DNA of 64,000 nt, from NCBI GenBank assembly GCA_029844215.1, contig CM056733.1:13079501-13143500 (forward strand), in the 5' to 3' direction. The position numbers and the translations under genes are program-made. Below are positions 1 through 10,854 of this stretch, piece by piece. Below the pieces are notes generated by a model that was given only the letters and a program-made list of their open reading frames with translations, searched no databases and was not told where the DNA came from. Origin of the DNA: Przewalskia tangutica. Its lineage: Eukaryota; Streptophyta; Magnoliopsida; Solanales; Solanaceae. Numbering within the stretch: the first letter of the stretch is position 1; each line of letters starts with the position of its first letter.

Positions 1-981
1 TGATATGATGCTATGTGTGTTAGTATCTTGTAACGTTTGTATAGGTGAGTATCCTTGTTGTGCTTATGTTACTTAAAGATAAGTTGTTATGTTAGTATAC
101 TATCACTCACCTCTTGAGATGATCTGGGGTTAAGTGCCCTCCGTCTGGGAGTAGACTCGGTGATGCAGGACCATGATTCGAGAATACCTCATGCGGGTCG
201 AGGGCCTATGCGGAGCTACGAGTTCGAGTTAGTATGCGGGGTTATGCCTCATGCGATGCGTGGCCATACGTGCGGACGAGTCGGGGCGATGCGAGAGTAG
301 CTACCCGATGCGGGGTTACACCTCATGCGGGCCCGTGAGTGGCCTATGCGGACTCGGAGTCGAGATTAGGCTTGCGGAATGATGATATGGCGAGTGGCCT
401 GTTTGATCATTCGCGCCTAGACAAGACCTATTCTGATTACTATTGTTGATCTTGTTTATGATGTGACACTACGTGCGGTTTCTTTGGTTGTTTCATACAT
501 ATTTGTAAGCGGTTTTAACTAAAATGATATGTTTTCATTTAAGTACTTTCTGATTTCGCATACTTAGTACTGTTGTCGACCTCGCCCGGGGCTGCGTTCA
601 TCTGCGCGGTAAGGGCAGCGAGTGCTAGATCCGCGTCCTTAGGATCTCTACGTTGGTGTCGGGAGCTCCATCTCTTGGAGGCTCTACTTTTGGTATGATC
701 TCCTGTTGTAGATAGTTTTTATCTGATCGAGGTATGGCGGGGCCTGTCGCCATAGTGGTATATTTCCTTAAGTGCAGTAGTCATGTTTATGCGATTATCG
801 GATGCTTGCTAAAACATGATTATATTTATATATCTTAGAAAGCGTGTTTTCTCACAAAATCTGTGTCTTGTTTTATAAACTATTTTATGTCTTGCTTTAT
901 GTTTCCGCTGATTACTCTGATGTATGACTACTTGGGTGCCCCGGTAAGGCACCAGTCACGGGCCCCGGAATGGGTCGTGAC
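1..981 (+). repeat. LTR A, 3' part of a chromovirus LTR
   Basis: This aligns by eye with 5222-6271 of LTR B. Shared blocks are the 'CCTCATGCGGG' subrepeats (about 190-350), the hairpin block (about 580-760) and the terminal stretch with CACCAGTCACGGGCCC followed by GGGTCGTGACA. The 5' two thirds of the LTR lie before the window. Confidence 0.8.
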
Positions 982-982
982 A

Positions 983-1581
983 TCGAGGCAGTCAAGAGTT
1001 GGCCTAGACCTACTACCCCGACGGAGGTGCGCAGTTTTTTAGGCCTTGCGGGTTACTACCGAAGGTTTGTGGAGAAGTTTGCTTCTATTTCAGCACCTTT
1101 GACTAAGCTGACTCAGAAGGCAGCTAAGTTTCAGTGGACGGATGCTTGCGAGAAGGGCTTTCAGTTACTAAAGGAGAAGTTGACGACCGCCCCAGTTCTT
1201 ACTCTTCCAGAGGGGCCAGACGGCTATGCGATTTATTGTGACGCGTCGGGCGTCGGGCTTGGATGTGTGTTGATGCAGCAGGGCAAGGTTATAGCTTACG
1301 CATCTCGACAGCTCAAGAAGCATGAGAAGAACTACCCCACACATGACTTGGAGTTGGCAGCAGTGATTCACGCCTTGAAGATCTGGAGACATTATTTGTA
1401 TGGAGTTCACGTGGACATTTACACCGACCACAAGCGCCTCCAGTACATCTTCAGCCAGAGGGAGGTGAACTTGCGACAGAGACGGTGGTTGGAGCTACTC
1501 AAGGATTATGATGTCGATATCTTATACCACGAGGAAGGCGATGTAGTGGCGGATGCCCTCGATCGTGGAGTCGATGAGTAG
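983..1581 (+). pseudogene. Ty3/gypsy RT thumb and RNase H (element 1)
   Basis: This is the C-terminal part of a reverse transcriptase followed by RNase H, which copy RNA into DNA and degrade the RNA strand in the cytoplasmic particle. The frame shows the RT connection motif PTEVRSFLGLAGYYRRFV. RNase H acidic residues appear in order as YCDAS, THDLELAAV, YTDHK and VVADALDR. The palm domain with the catalytic DD box is missing because LTR A joins directly to this point. The apparent start codon near 970 lies inside the LTR and is not a real start. The frame dies at 1581, just after the RNase H end, where a normal element would run on into integrase. Confidence 0.88.
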
Positions 1582-1866
1582 TGCGTCGGATGTTCGACCA
1601 GATAGGAGGGCATGGTCGCGAGTTACATCGGCTAGCGAGCCTTGAGTCGATTGATTGATTTTGATGATAGCGGGGTTCGGGTTGAGAGGTTGCGAGTCTT
1701 CCATCATCGAGGAGGTGAAGAAGGCGATATGAGGATCCGGTTATGACGGTATCGTGATACGACTCTTCATGAGGAAGGTCCTTTTAGTAGCACGATGGGG
1801 TGCTAAGGTTTGAGGCGGGTTGTGTGTTCAAGATATTGCGGGACTTGACAAAGAGTTCTAGGGGAA
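1582..1866 (+). pseudogene. RNase H-integrase spacer remnant (element 1)
   Basis: This stretch lies between RNase H and the integrase zinc finger. It resembles by eye the spacer in the minus-strand element at 48102-48350. No long frame survives. Confidence 0.5.
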
Positions 1867-2560
1867 GCACACAACGCGCGTTACTCTATCCATCCGGGGT
1901 CGACAAGGATGTACCATGACCTCAGGTCTATGTATTGGTGGGACGACCTGAAGAAAGATGTTGCAGAATTTATTGCTCAGTGCCCGAGTTGTCAGCAGGT
2001 CAAGGTAGAGCACCAGAGGCCTGGTGGGTTGTTGCAGGCTATAAAGATTCCGACATGGAAGTGGGAGGTGATCAACATGGACTTCATTACAGGATTATCT
2101 CGCACTCGGAGGAAGCATGATTCTATCAGGTTATCGTCGGCCGGTGTGAAATCAGCCCACTTTCTTCCGTCGGCGACTTTTCGTAGAGGATTACGCCGAA
2201 CTTTACATCAGAGATCGTGAGACTACATGGGGTCCCTATTTCCATTATATCAGATGAGCTCGGTTCTGGCTAACTTACGGAGTCTTTCGGAAGGGATTAG
2301 GGGCAGTGAGCCTCGATCGCATTCCATCCCGGATCGACGGACAAAGGCGAGCGTACTATCCGAACACGAGGATATCTTTGCGAGCTTTGTGTTATTGACC
2401 AGTAGCTGGGAGGATCATTTGCGTGGTAGAGTTTGCATATAACAACGGCTACCACTCCGGTATCGGATGGCGCCTTACGAGGCCTTATGAGAGGAAGTGC
2501 AGTCACCGATAAGTGGTTTGATGTGGGTGAGTACGATTAGTCGGTCGGACTTGGTTCAGT
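1867..2560 (+). pseudogene. Integrase zinc finger and broken catalytic core (element 1)
   Basis: Integrase inserts the element DNA into chromatin. The H2C2 zinc finger is readable: a histidine in SIHPGST, a histidine in MYHDL, then CPSCQQVK. The first catalytic aspartate is in VINMDFITGL, in frame to about 2130. After that, conserved pieces (SAHFLP, then the region matching SDRG and YNNSYHS in the copy at 47243-48064) appear in shifting frames with stops. At least three frameshifts separate them. This is a relic and no functional product is possible. Confidence 0.8.
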
Positions 2561-2679
2561 GACGATGGATAAGGTGAAGCTTATCGGGAAGCGGTTATTA
2601 ATGACTCGAGTCGGCGAAGTCGTATCACGGATCATCGGCGTCGACATTTGGAGTTTGAGGTTCTTGATTGGGTTTTTAC

Positions 2680-3100
2680 GAAGGTATCACCCATGAAGGT
2701 GTGATGAGGTTTGGCAAGAAAGAAGCTCGGCCCAGTACATTGGGCCTTATCAGTTGTCAGTAAGTAGGCAAGGTTGCCTATGAGTTGAATCTGCCGTCCG
2801 TCTGGAAGCGATACATCCGATTTTCATGTTTCTATGCTGAGGAGATGTATCGGAGATCCGTCTAGAGTACACCCGGTTGATGATGTTCTGGTGACAGAGG
2901 AGTTATCGTATGAGGAGATTCCCATAGCGATACTTGATCGTCAGGTTAGGCGACTGCGGACAAAGGATGTGGCTTCCGTCAAAGTATTATGGCGAGCGAG
3001 CAGAGAAATGACGTGGGAATCAGAGGAGGACATGAGGCAGAAGTATCCCCACCTATTCCCCACACCTCGAGGTAACTCACTTTCATACCGGTTAATTTAA
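2680..3100 (+). pseudogene. Integrase C-terminus with chromodomain (element 1)
   Basis: The segment starts at the GMRFGKKG-like region and runs through MLRRCIGDPSRVHPVDD, IAILDRQVRRLRTKDVASVK and a chromodomain-like tail ending in KYPHLF. An integrase tail of this form marks the Tekay/Del-type chromovirus lineage, in which the chromodomain is thought to guide insertion towards particular chromatin. The last 88 residues are one open frame. The part before about 2834 is frameshifted. The equivalent in element IV (46649-47167) is cleaner. Confidence 0.85.
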
Positions 3101-3204
3101 ATCGTCATATGTACTTAAGTATTTTTTTGTGGCCGTATGTGGCATTTTGATAGTTGTTCAAATTATGGGAGACTATGTCACTATCTGAGTTATCGAGTCT
3201 TGAA

Positions 3205-3241
3205 GGAATATTCAGGACGAATGTTTCTAAGGAGGGGAGAA
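3205..3241 (+). other. PPT with upstream inverted repeat (element 1)
   Basis: The purine run AAGGAGGGGAGAA ends exactly where LTR B begins and is the plus-strand primer site. Just upstream is an inverted repeat of the form AATATTC-n-GAATGTT, degenerate here but near-perfect in the other elements. Confidence 0.8.
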
Positions 3242-3667
3242 TGTTATGCCCCGTGGTTCCGAATGCGTATGTGAGGGCGCGCGTCACGAATGTATATGCC
3301 CTAATTAGGGTAAGAATGATAGAATTGATTTAGCGAAAGTTATTTCGAACCTTGTGAAGAAAATTTACGTTTTCGATATTTTTACGACTATGGAATTCTT
3401 TCGAAAGATAAAATATTTTGGACCAATAGGAGGGCGACATGTGTCACCCATGGATTGGTCCAAGTGGACGAAAATGGGTGGACAACTTGGCAAGACAAGT
3501 GGCCAACAAGTCTTGCCTAGTTGGCATAAGCTTGGACGGCAAAGTGAAGATTTGAGCAAGTCTTGCTTAGTCAAGACTTGCCTAACTTTGGTAAGACAAG
3601 TGTGGGAAGGATCTTACACACTTCATCTCCACCCTACACTTATGTTAATCCCCTCCCTTGATTGTGC

Positions 3668-3675
3668 TATATAAA
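3668..3675 (+). promoter_or_regulatory. TATA box of LTR B
   Basis: TATATAAA lies 426 bp from the LTR start, in a context (TATAAACCCC) close to those in related LTRs. The CCAAT-containing palindrome at 3421-3465 lies upstream. Confidence 0.65.
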
Positions 3676-4193
3676 CCCCCTAAGTAGATGAAATCATCCA
3701 CACTTAAACATTACAAGTCTTGAAAAATATTTTCCTCTCCCTCTCCCCTAGCTTGCTCTCGTCTAAACAGCCCCCTCCCCTACCAAAAGTTGTCCAAAAA
3801 CTCTTAAAATTATAAGTGTTCTTCCTTAGTATGTTAGGAAGATCACCAACCAAGAGTTAGATGAGATTTTCACACCTATAGCCTCTAAAACACCACCAAA
3901 ACCGAAACTGGACAGTTTTGAAGACTAAGTGTTCTTCACCTTTTTGAGTCAAATTCTTGAATAGAAGTTGGTTGGAACTTCTAAGGGTAAACTATGGTGA
4001 GTTGGAACACAGGAAATTGGAGCTAAAACACAAAGGTTTGGAGCTAAGACTTGCTTTGAAACGACTTTAAAATCTTGGATATTGTTGGGCTAGTATTAAG
4101 GTAATGCGTCTTAGACTCTTTGTAAATTTGATTGTTATGTATATATGATATTATACATATATTGGAAGTATTTTATGGACTTGTTACTTTGGA

Positions 4194-4664
4194 CTTCTTT
4201 TACTTATTGATATTTTGAAGGCGAGATAGTAAACCGCGTTACCGTTTGGGCGCGTAATCCCCTTCTTTTACTTATTGTTATTTTGAAGGAGAGATAGTAA
4301 ACCGCGTTACCGTTTGGGCGCGTAATCCCCTTCTTTTACTTATTGATATTTTGAAGGCGAGATAGTAAACCGCGTTACCGTTTGGGCGCGTAATCCCCTT
4401 CTTTTACTTATTGTTATTTTGAAGGCGAGATAGTAAATCGCGTTACCGTTTGGGCGCGTAATCCCCTTCTTTTACTTATTGATATTTTGAAGGCGAGATA
4501 GTAAACCGCGTTACCGTTTGGGCGCGTAATCCCCTTCTTTTACTTATTGTTATTTTGAAGGTGAGATAGTAAACCGCGTTAGCGTTTAGGTAGCGTAATC
4601 CTTCTTTTACTTATTATATTTATGAAGGAGAGATTGTTAATCGCGTTAGTTTGGCGTATTATCC
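4194..4664 (+). repeat. 68-bp tandem array with a dimeric (136-bp) higher-order pattern
   Basis: There are seven units, starting at 4194, 4262, 4330, 4398, 4466, 4534 and 4601. Each opens CTTCTTTTACTTATTG and includes GAGATAGTAAACCGCGTTACC. Units 1, 3 and 5 carry TTGATATTTT, while units 2, 4 and 6 carry TTGTTATTTT. The array therefore expanded as dimers. The seventh unit is degenerate. Confidence 0.9.
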
Positions 4665-6271
4665 CTTCTTGATCGAAAGTAATCGTCTTATTTATGGCAC
4701 GTCGATTCTTGTTATCGGGCTTTGTTAAAAATGAAGAATTGAGTAAAAGCAGGGAAGTGCTTGATTTCTGTAGGCTAAGAAGTCTCACTTAGAAGAATTC
4801 CACGAAAAACTAGAGGTTAATAGTCGTGTTTTGACTATTATAGGTTGACACTTTGCACGCAACATATCAGACTTGGCAAGTGGGTTTAGCCGAGGAGGTA
4901 TGTGATTCTTCCTATCCCTTTGAGCATGATATTTTTGAAATATATATAGTACGGTAGACGTATGTGTATTAAACTAAACTTGGCTTCACTTTGATGTCTT
5001 TGGACTTGAGTTCTAAATAATAAGAATCTTGAACATTTCAAAAGAGATATGAATCATTTTTGGAAGAAAAATAATACTTGGTTTTTATAAAAGGCTTAAG
5101 TGTTATACTAGCTTTATGGAAAGTTAGGTATAACAACTTAAGAACGATAAGAAAACGGTTTTTATTATTTGTTTATCAAATGCTTGAAATATTGTCTGAA
5201 GGTATGGTAAGTTGTTTTGATAGACATATTATGATACTACGTGTGTTAGTATCTTGTGACGCTTATGTAAGAAGGTTATTCTTGTTTTGCTTATATTGTT
5301 CAACGATTAGTCGTTGTGTTCGATTCTTGTGATGATTGTATAAAGAGGTTATTCTTATTGTGCTTATGTTGTTTAACGATAAGCCGTTGTGTTAGTATTG
5401 TACCACTCACCTCTTGACATGTTATACCGGGGGTTAAGCTGCCCCGTCACGAGGATGTCATGCGGGTCGGGGACCTATGCGATGCTACGAGTTCGAGTTA
5501 GTGTGCGAGAATACCTCATGCGGTGCATGTGGCCGTGCGGACTACGAGTCGGGGCGATCTTGAGAGTAGCTACCCTCGATGCGAGAAATACCTCATGCGG
5601 GCCTAGGTGGTCTATGCGGACTGCGGGAGTCCAAGGTTAGGCATGCATAATGATACTATGGGCGATTGGCCTTGCTTCGATCATTCGCGGCCTAGAAAAG
5701 ACCTGTTACAGTATACCTATTATTGCTCTTGGTTGTGGTGTGGCACTATGTGCAGTTAACTCGGTTGTTTTCATACATACTTGTGAATTGGTTTTAAAAA
5801 TGTTATGGTTTTATATCTGTGCTTTACAGTTTCACATACTTGGTACCTGTTGTACTGACCTCCTTCGGGGGGCATTGCGTTCATGCCGCAGGTAAAGGGA
5901 AGCAGGTAACGGATCCTCAGTCTTAGGATCTTTACTCTGGTGTCAGGAGCTCCATTTTTCCGGAGGCTCGACTTTCGGTATGGTTTTCTCTGGTGTTGTA
6001 GATGTTTTGTACATTCAGGGGTATGACGGGGCCCTGTCCCGTCGTAGTGTTTACATTTCCTTAGAAGTGCATAGTCTGTCGCATTTCGGGATTATGGCTA
6101 TTTTATTGGGTAATGATATATATATATTCCGAAAGGCAACTTTTCCTTGGATAGACTATTCTTACTTTTATTATTTCATGTCTTGGTTATGTTCCGCTGG
6201 TTACTCTGATGTTTAGCTACTTGGGTGTCCGGGTAAGGCACCAGTCACGGGCCCGGGAACGGGTCGTGACA

Positions 6272-6410
6272 GTATTCATACACCAACAGGCCACGGTAGA
6301 GGCCGTGGTGGGAGTTCCCAGTTTTAGCGGTCCTTCAAACCGCCTATATACTTTGATCAGTAGACGTGACCAGGAGTCATCACCAGATATGGTTACATGT
6401 ATATTTTGAT
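6272..6410 (+). pseudogene. gag C-terminus / protease relic
   Basis: Directly after LTR B there is a readable Gly/Arg-rich gag tail leading to GPSNRLYTLISRRDQESSPD. This matches the GPQNRIYA junction between gag and protease in the element at 53399-53514. A frameshift lies near 6290-6320. It belongs to a different, older chromovirus copy that flanks element 1. Confidence 0.65.
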
Positions 6411-6660
6411 CCTTTTTGACTCATACATGCATTGATAGATTCAGATTCCGCTCTAACGTATATTTTCCCCTTGTTGCTAGTAGAATGTGAATTGATAGGA
6501 CCCTCAGAGGTAGAAATATTTTTGTTTAGTAATGTGCAGAGTAAAGGATGTTGACAAAAATGATAAAGTGAATGAAACTATAGTTGTGTAGGGTTCACAA
6601 GGTGTAATTACCCCATGACAGTGTAAAGACCGATAGTAGAGGATGTACAGTAGGAATATG
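6411..6660. other. Unassigned sequence between relics
   Basis: This is AT-rich and has no convincing frame or motif. It may be decayed protease or internal retroelement sequence continuing from 6410. Confidence 0.4.
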
Positions 6661-6848
6661 TCACGACCCGACCCGACGGGCCGCGACTTGGCGCCCTAAT
6701 TGGACGTCATTACTGACTTGTCATACTTAATTCATTTGATACCAAGATTAATAAAATTCCGACAGCATAACGCTACATCTACAACATGTACCCGAATAGA
6801 CGAGTCAGTCAGACTGTCTTTACATAAGGGGGTACCTGCCTCCATAGG
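6661..6848 (-). repeat. Fragment of another LTR family (O)
   Basis: It starts TGTCACGACCCGACCCG, the minus-strand look of an LTR 3' end, but then diverges from the other LTRs. After 188 bp it is cut by LTR E. The remainder is not visible in the window. Confidence 0.5.
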
Positions 6849-7753
6849 TGTCACGACCCGCGACTGATGCCTTACCCCGGGCACCCTAGTGATAATACAT
6901 CAGAGAAAATCAGCGGAAATAAAAACTCATAGATATGAAACAATATAAAATAAGAAACATGTTAACCAAAACGGTCACCTTTCTGCATATATAACAAAAC
7001 CTGAACAGTTACATCCTTTACAAGCCCAACTCACAACAGTACTACAGACCTCTAAGAGTTTTTATAATAACTATGACGGGACAGGGCCCCGCCATACCCC
7101 TGAATGTACAAGCACCTACAACCTCAGGGAATCATACCAAAAGATAAGCCTCCGGAGAAACGGAGCTTCCCAAAACGTAGAACTGTCACCCTAAGAGCGA
7201 GGATCAACAACTGGTGTACCTCTACCTGCGGCATAAACGCAGCCCCCCGAAGGAGGTCAGTACAACAGGTACCAAGTAGGTGAAACTGAAAATACTTTAA
7301 TGAAATCATAACAGTCTATATAAAACAGGAGACATGTATGATAACCAAACTACAATACACAATATATAAGTAGTCATGTCAAGTCAGGGACTCACGCCCT
7401 CAAAGTCATCAGTCAAGTATAACCATGGGTCTCACGCCCGCAATATCAATCATGCCCGTGGAACTCCTTCCTCACTGCCGGCAATCTATGATATAATATA
7501 ACACCAAAAGTACACATGAACACCAGGTCCCACCTGTGCCATAAAAACAACTGTACGGGCCAAGTAGGAAAGCTACACACCAGATCCATCCTGCGTCATA
7601 AAACTGACTGGGGCAAGCACTGAAGCCATCTACCAGAGCCTACCGTACCCAACAATGCTATAAAACTGTATCACGACGCTGACCGGTTCTTTCTAGACCG
7701 CCAATGATCGAAGTTGGGCCATTCGCCCTTAGTATCATTATGCGAGTCCTAAT

Positions 7754-7997
7754 CCTGGACTCCCGTAGTCCGCATAGGTCACGTGGACCCACATGAAGTA
7801 TTCCTCGCATCGGGGGTAGCTAACCCGCGGCATTTCCTGGACTCCCGCAATCCGCATAGGCCACATGGACCCACATGAGGTATTCCTCGCATCGGTGTAA
7901 CACACCCGGAGTGATTCCTGGACTCCCGTAGTCCGCATAGGCCACATGGACCCGCATGAGGTATTCCTCGCATCGGGGGTAGCTAACCCGCGGCATG
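7754..7997 (-). repeat. 82-bp minisatellite, three units
   Basis: Units start at 7754, 7836 and 7917 with CCTGGACTCCCG. Each contains CCGCATAGG, GGACCC(A/G)CATGA and TATTCCTCGCATCG. Related but shorter sets occur in LTR A, B, J and L at the same relative place. Confidence 0.85.
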
Positions 7998-8396
7998 TGA
8001 ACAACATAACAAGTCAGGGGGGGGTATGTGATATAATACAAGCACAACCGGCTTATCGTAAACAACATAAGCACAACAAGAAAAACCCCTTAACACAAAA
8101 AGTCTCAAGACACTAACGCCCGTGGTATCATAACATGTTTACTTATCAAACCAACTTACCACACCTTCAGAAATCATTACAAGGCTATCACAAGCAAACA
8201 TAGGCAAGTTACTCACACTCAAGGTACTTTCATTTTTTTGCCAACAATCCGGGTTTTAACCCCAAAGTACTACGTACTTCAACTCTCTTAAAAAGATCTC
8301 TTTTTAAGTAAAAACCACACGGTACTAATACCCGTAGTATCAAGACACTTTCATGTTTAAATCAAGTACTTTTTTAAACAAGTGGCTTACACTTTT

Positions 8397-8412
8397 AAAA
8401 CAACGTCAAGTA
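8397..8412 (+). repeat. LINE target-site duplication, left copy
   Basis: AAAACAACGTCAAGTA occurs here and at 35701-35716, bracketing the LINE. The leading A residues cannot be separated from the poly(A) tail on the right side. Confidence 0.9.
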
Positions 8413-8576
8413 AAATACGACATCACACTTAGAGACAAGGAGGAAGGAGTTAGAGAGAAGTTTCTCTCACTAAGCGAAAACGCTCTCAATGTTTTCCTTA
8501 GTTGCTCCTTTCGGTTCGTCCCTCACTTTCTAATTCACCATTGTCTCTTAACCAATCGAAGCTTGGAGTTTATGAC
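8413..8576 (+). other. LINE 5' untranslated region
   Basis: About 164 bp lies between the target duplication and the first ORF1 ATG. It contains no obvious TATA box. Plant L1 elements commonly rely on an internal promoter here, but none can be pinpointed. Confidence 0.5.
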
Positions 8577-10854
8577 ATGAGAAAGACAAAGCGTTTCCCT
8601 CGCTCTAGCAATGATTCCGGGGGTTCCGGAGGCTCTTCGAAGTCTAGATCCAAGAAAGAAAAAAAAAGAATGGTGGAAGTCCATCCATTGTTAAAGAAAA
8701 CTTAATACCGACAATTTCAGATCCCACGGTGTTAGTACATGTCACGCCTGATATGTGTATTCCGCTTGAACATGTTGTTGATGATATTATGCTACAAAAG
8801 ATACATGATTGGGGAAAAAGTATAGATGTTAATAGCTCGGACATGAGTATGTTTGAAGGTGAAGAGACTACAACGGAAACTCCTAACACTGTCCACAAGC
8901 TTAATGAAAATGCTCCCTCCAAAGCTTCCGGCAATACTTTAGAGGTTCGGCCAACTATAGACGCTCCATTCTCTCCTAGAAATGGCGGTACTAACGCGGG
9001 TCAATTGGTGAACTCCGTGACTACGACGGAAGATATTGATAATCACGGGAGCAAAACAATCTCATCACTTAGAGGTAAATATCTCAGGCAAGCCGGAAAA
9101 GTTAGAAATTCTGGGACTGGAACTACAATCGATAAAACAATGCATGAAGGCATTCTCGGGTCAAAACCGGGTCAGGCGGCGGGTCAAGAGGGAGTCCATG
9201 GGTCTATGATCATTACTGGTACTCGTGGTACTATGCAAGTTGAGGATACCAAAGGGTTATCTACTCCCAAGGAGCCTTGTAACTCTCCTATCTTAATTAG
9301 CGCGGGAGCCAAAGAGCCTATTGCCTTAAATGGGCAACATTCATCCGCGGGAACCAAAGAGTCACACCACTCTAAAAGTCAACATTCTTTGAATTCATTT
9401 AGAGTCACTAATCAATCCTTCCCCACTCTAACCAGCCTTCTAAAAGGACTTCAACATAAGAATCCCAATAGCCCATTTTCATTTACTTCTTCCTTGGACA
9501 TTGGAAACGCTAATAACTTTCCACCTCTCTCTTCCTCCACTTCTTCAATACTTCCCAGAATTCATGATGGCACACCCCCACCCCCTCCAAATCTTCACTA
9601 CCACCCGAAATGCCCGATATTTTCCCAACTCTTCCAAATGGCACACGCATACTATCTCTAGATGCGGGTCCAAGCTCTACCCCCTATAACCCTATCCCTC
9701 AGTCTACACTACCAGGAAGGACAACAGACAACTTGCCCACTGACAAATCCATAATTCATCATGCGCATCCACCCGGTGAGGCATCAAAGGGAGAAGTTCC
9801 CCCTTTTCGACACACCGGTTCCAATCCGCAAAAGAAGACCTATGCTGGAGTCTTTGCGGGTTCCAGGCTTGAAGCAAAAGGAATGAAACTTCAATTCATT
9901 GAACAACAAGGAGAAGATGTAGAACTAGAAGCTACAGATGAAGTTCCCTTCATTGAAACCTGAGGATATTGTCTTATAGGCTGCTTCACGGGTCCTTTCC
10001 CGGGAAAAGAGGCATTGAATTCCATTGTTAAGGGGTAGGGAGTGAAGTGTCGTATCATCCCATACGACAAAGGATGGACAATCTTCAAATTCATGACGGA
10101 AGAGGAACGCACGAATGTGCTTCATGGAGGCCCATACATGGTCTTTGGCAAAACTATGATGTTAAAACCCATTGATAAAAGAGTATTATTAACAGATGAC
10201 TTATTCATGGATATCCCGATATGGGTCACTTTCCACGACATCCCCCGCTCGGTTTGGAGTGCAACATGCCTTAGTAAGATTGTTTCGCGTGTGGGGAAAC
10301 CACTATACACGGATCAATTTACTAAGGAGAGGTCTAAGATGAACTATGCAAGAGTCTTGGTGGAAGTCGATGTTAGTAAAGAGCCGGTCACAAAATTTGG
10401 TGTTAAACTTCCTGACAATCGAAGATACATCCAAAAGGTGAAATATGAGAACTACCCAGATTTTTGCTATCATTGTGCCTCTTTTGGCCACAACCATTTG
10501 AAGTGTAGGAAACTGATGAAAGATACCAACACTCAAGAAGCACGGAAAACCGACAACCCATTGGTACCACCTAACAATGGAGGCGTTTCTACTAGCCCGG
10601 ATACTGCTACGGTTACGGGTCAAACCGGTCCTTCTAGCACTGATCCACCACCTCCTCAACATCCCGGGGGTAGTGATAACTTGATGGACATTGAGAATAG
10701 TGTGCAACCACTGCCGCATATTCCCGGAAGTGTGGGAGAAGCTCTGAACTTTGGAATCCCTCCGATTGCGGGTTATCCTAACTCTTCGTGCTTACGGGTA
10801 CCACTTGAGGGGTCCTCAAACCATCACCTCTATCCTGGTCTTGCGCATCATGAG
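8577..10854 (+). pseudogene. LINE ORF1 (copy 1, 5' part), DUF4283 and CCHC knuckle
   Basis: ORF1 is the RNA-binding protein of plant L1 elements. The ATG at 8577 opens a basic, Ser/Lys-rich N-terminus. The frame shifts near 8700, continues as a 310-residue frame (8729-9661), shifts again to 9963 and then reads through stops at 9961 (TGA) and near 10036 (TAG) into a DUF4283-like segment (10042 on: CRIIPYDKGWTIFKF, GGPYMVFGKTMMLKP). A zinc knuckle CYHCASFGHNHLKC follows at 10465-10506. The tail is Pro/Ser-rich. It is interrupted at 10855 by a gag-only LTR element and resumes at 18911. The TGA and TAG are also in copy 2, so they predate the duplication. Confidence 0.85.
10850..10854 (+). repeat. 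Target duplication ATGAG (left) of element C-D
   Basis: ATGAG occurs here and at 18906-18910. The uninterrupted site GCATCATGAGAGGCTG is preserved in LINE copy 2 near 31945, which proves the insertion point. Confidence 0.95.

Larger units (their letters stand above)
1..6271 (+). mobile_element. Deleted Ty3/gypsy chromovirus (element 1), LTR A - partial pol - LTR B
   Basis: LTR A runs from the window edge to 981. It is followed by RT thumb, RNase H, integrase and chromodomain remnants, a polypurine tract and LTR B. The LTR A end (GGGTCGTGACA) abuts the middle of RT directly, so the primer-binding site, gag, protease and RT palm have been removed. A and B are recognisably the same LTR family but differ by many indels, so the element is old or poorly resolved. 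The left edge lies outside the window, so no target duplication can be tested. Confidence 0.85.
3242..6271 (+). repeat. LTR B, 3' LTR of element 1 (about 3.03 kb)
   Basis: It begins TGTTATGCCCCG right after the PPT and ends GGGTCGTGACA. It contains a TATA box at 3668, a 68-bp tandem array (4194-4664), a duplicated segment of about 80 bp (about 5262-5405), CCTCATGCGG subrepeats (about 5450-5640) and the conserved hairpin block (about 5870-6035). The promoter sits only about 0.43 kb from the 5' end, so most of the LTR would be transcribed leader. Confidence 0.9.
6849..8412 (-). repeat. LTR E, 3' part (before LINE insertion)
   Basis: It begins TGTCACGACCCGCG, the complement of an LTR 3' end, and contains the hairpin block (about 7065-7260) and an 82-bp minisatellite. 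It breaks at 8412, where the LINE starts, and resumes at 35717. The flank ATAGG (6844-6848) is the expected half of a 5-bp target duplication; its partner is out of view. Confidence 0.88.

Noticed and set aside
64..3100. A host gene within the first 3 kb
   Set aside because: All frames with recognisable motifs are RT, RNase H or integrase; the rest lies in LTR A.
7738..8074. Three antisense frames with repeated 'EEYLMRVHVAYADYGSPG' peptides
   Set aside because: They are translations of the 82-bp minisatellite in LTR E in different frames, without any start context or homologous protein.
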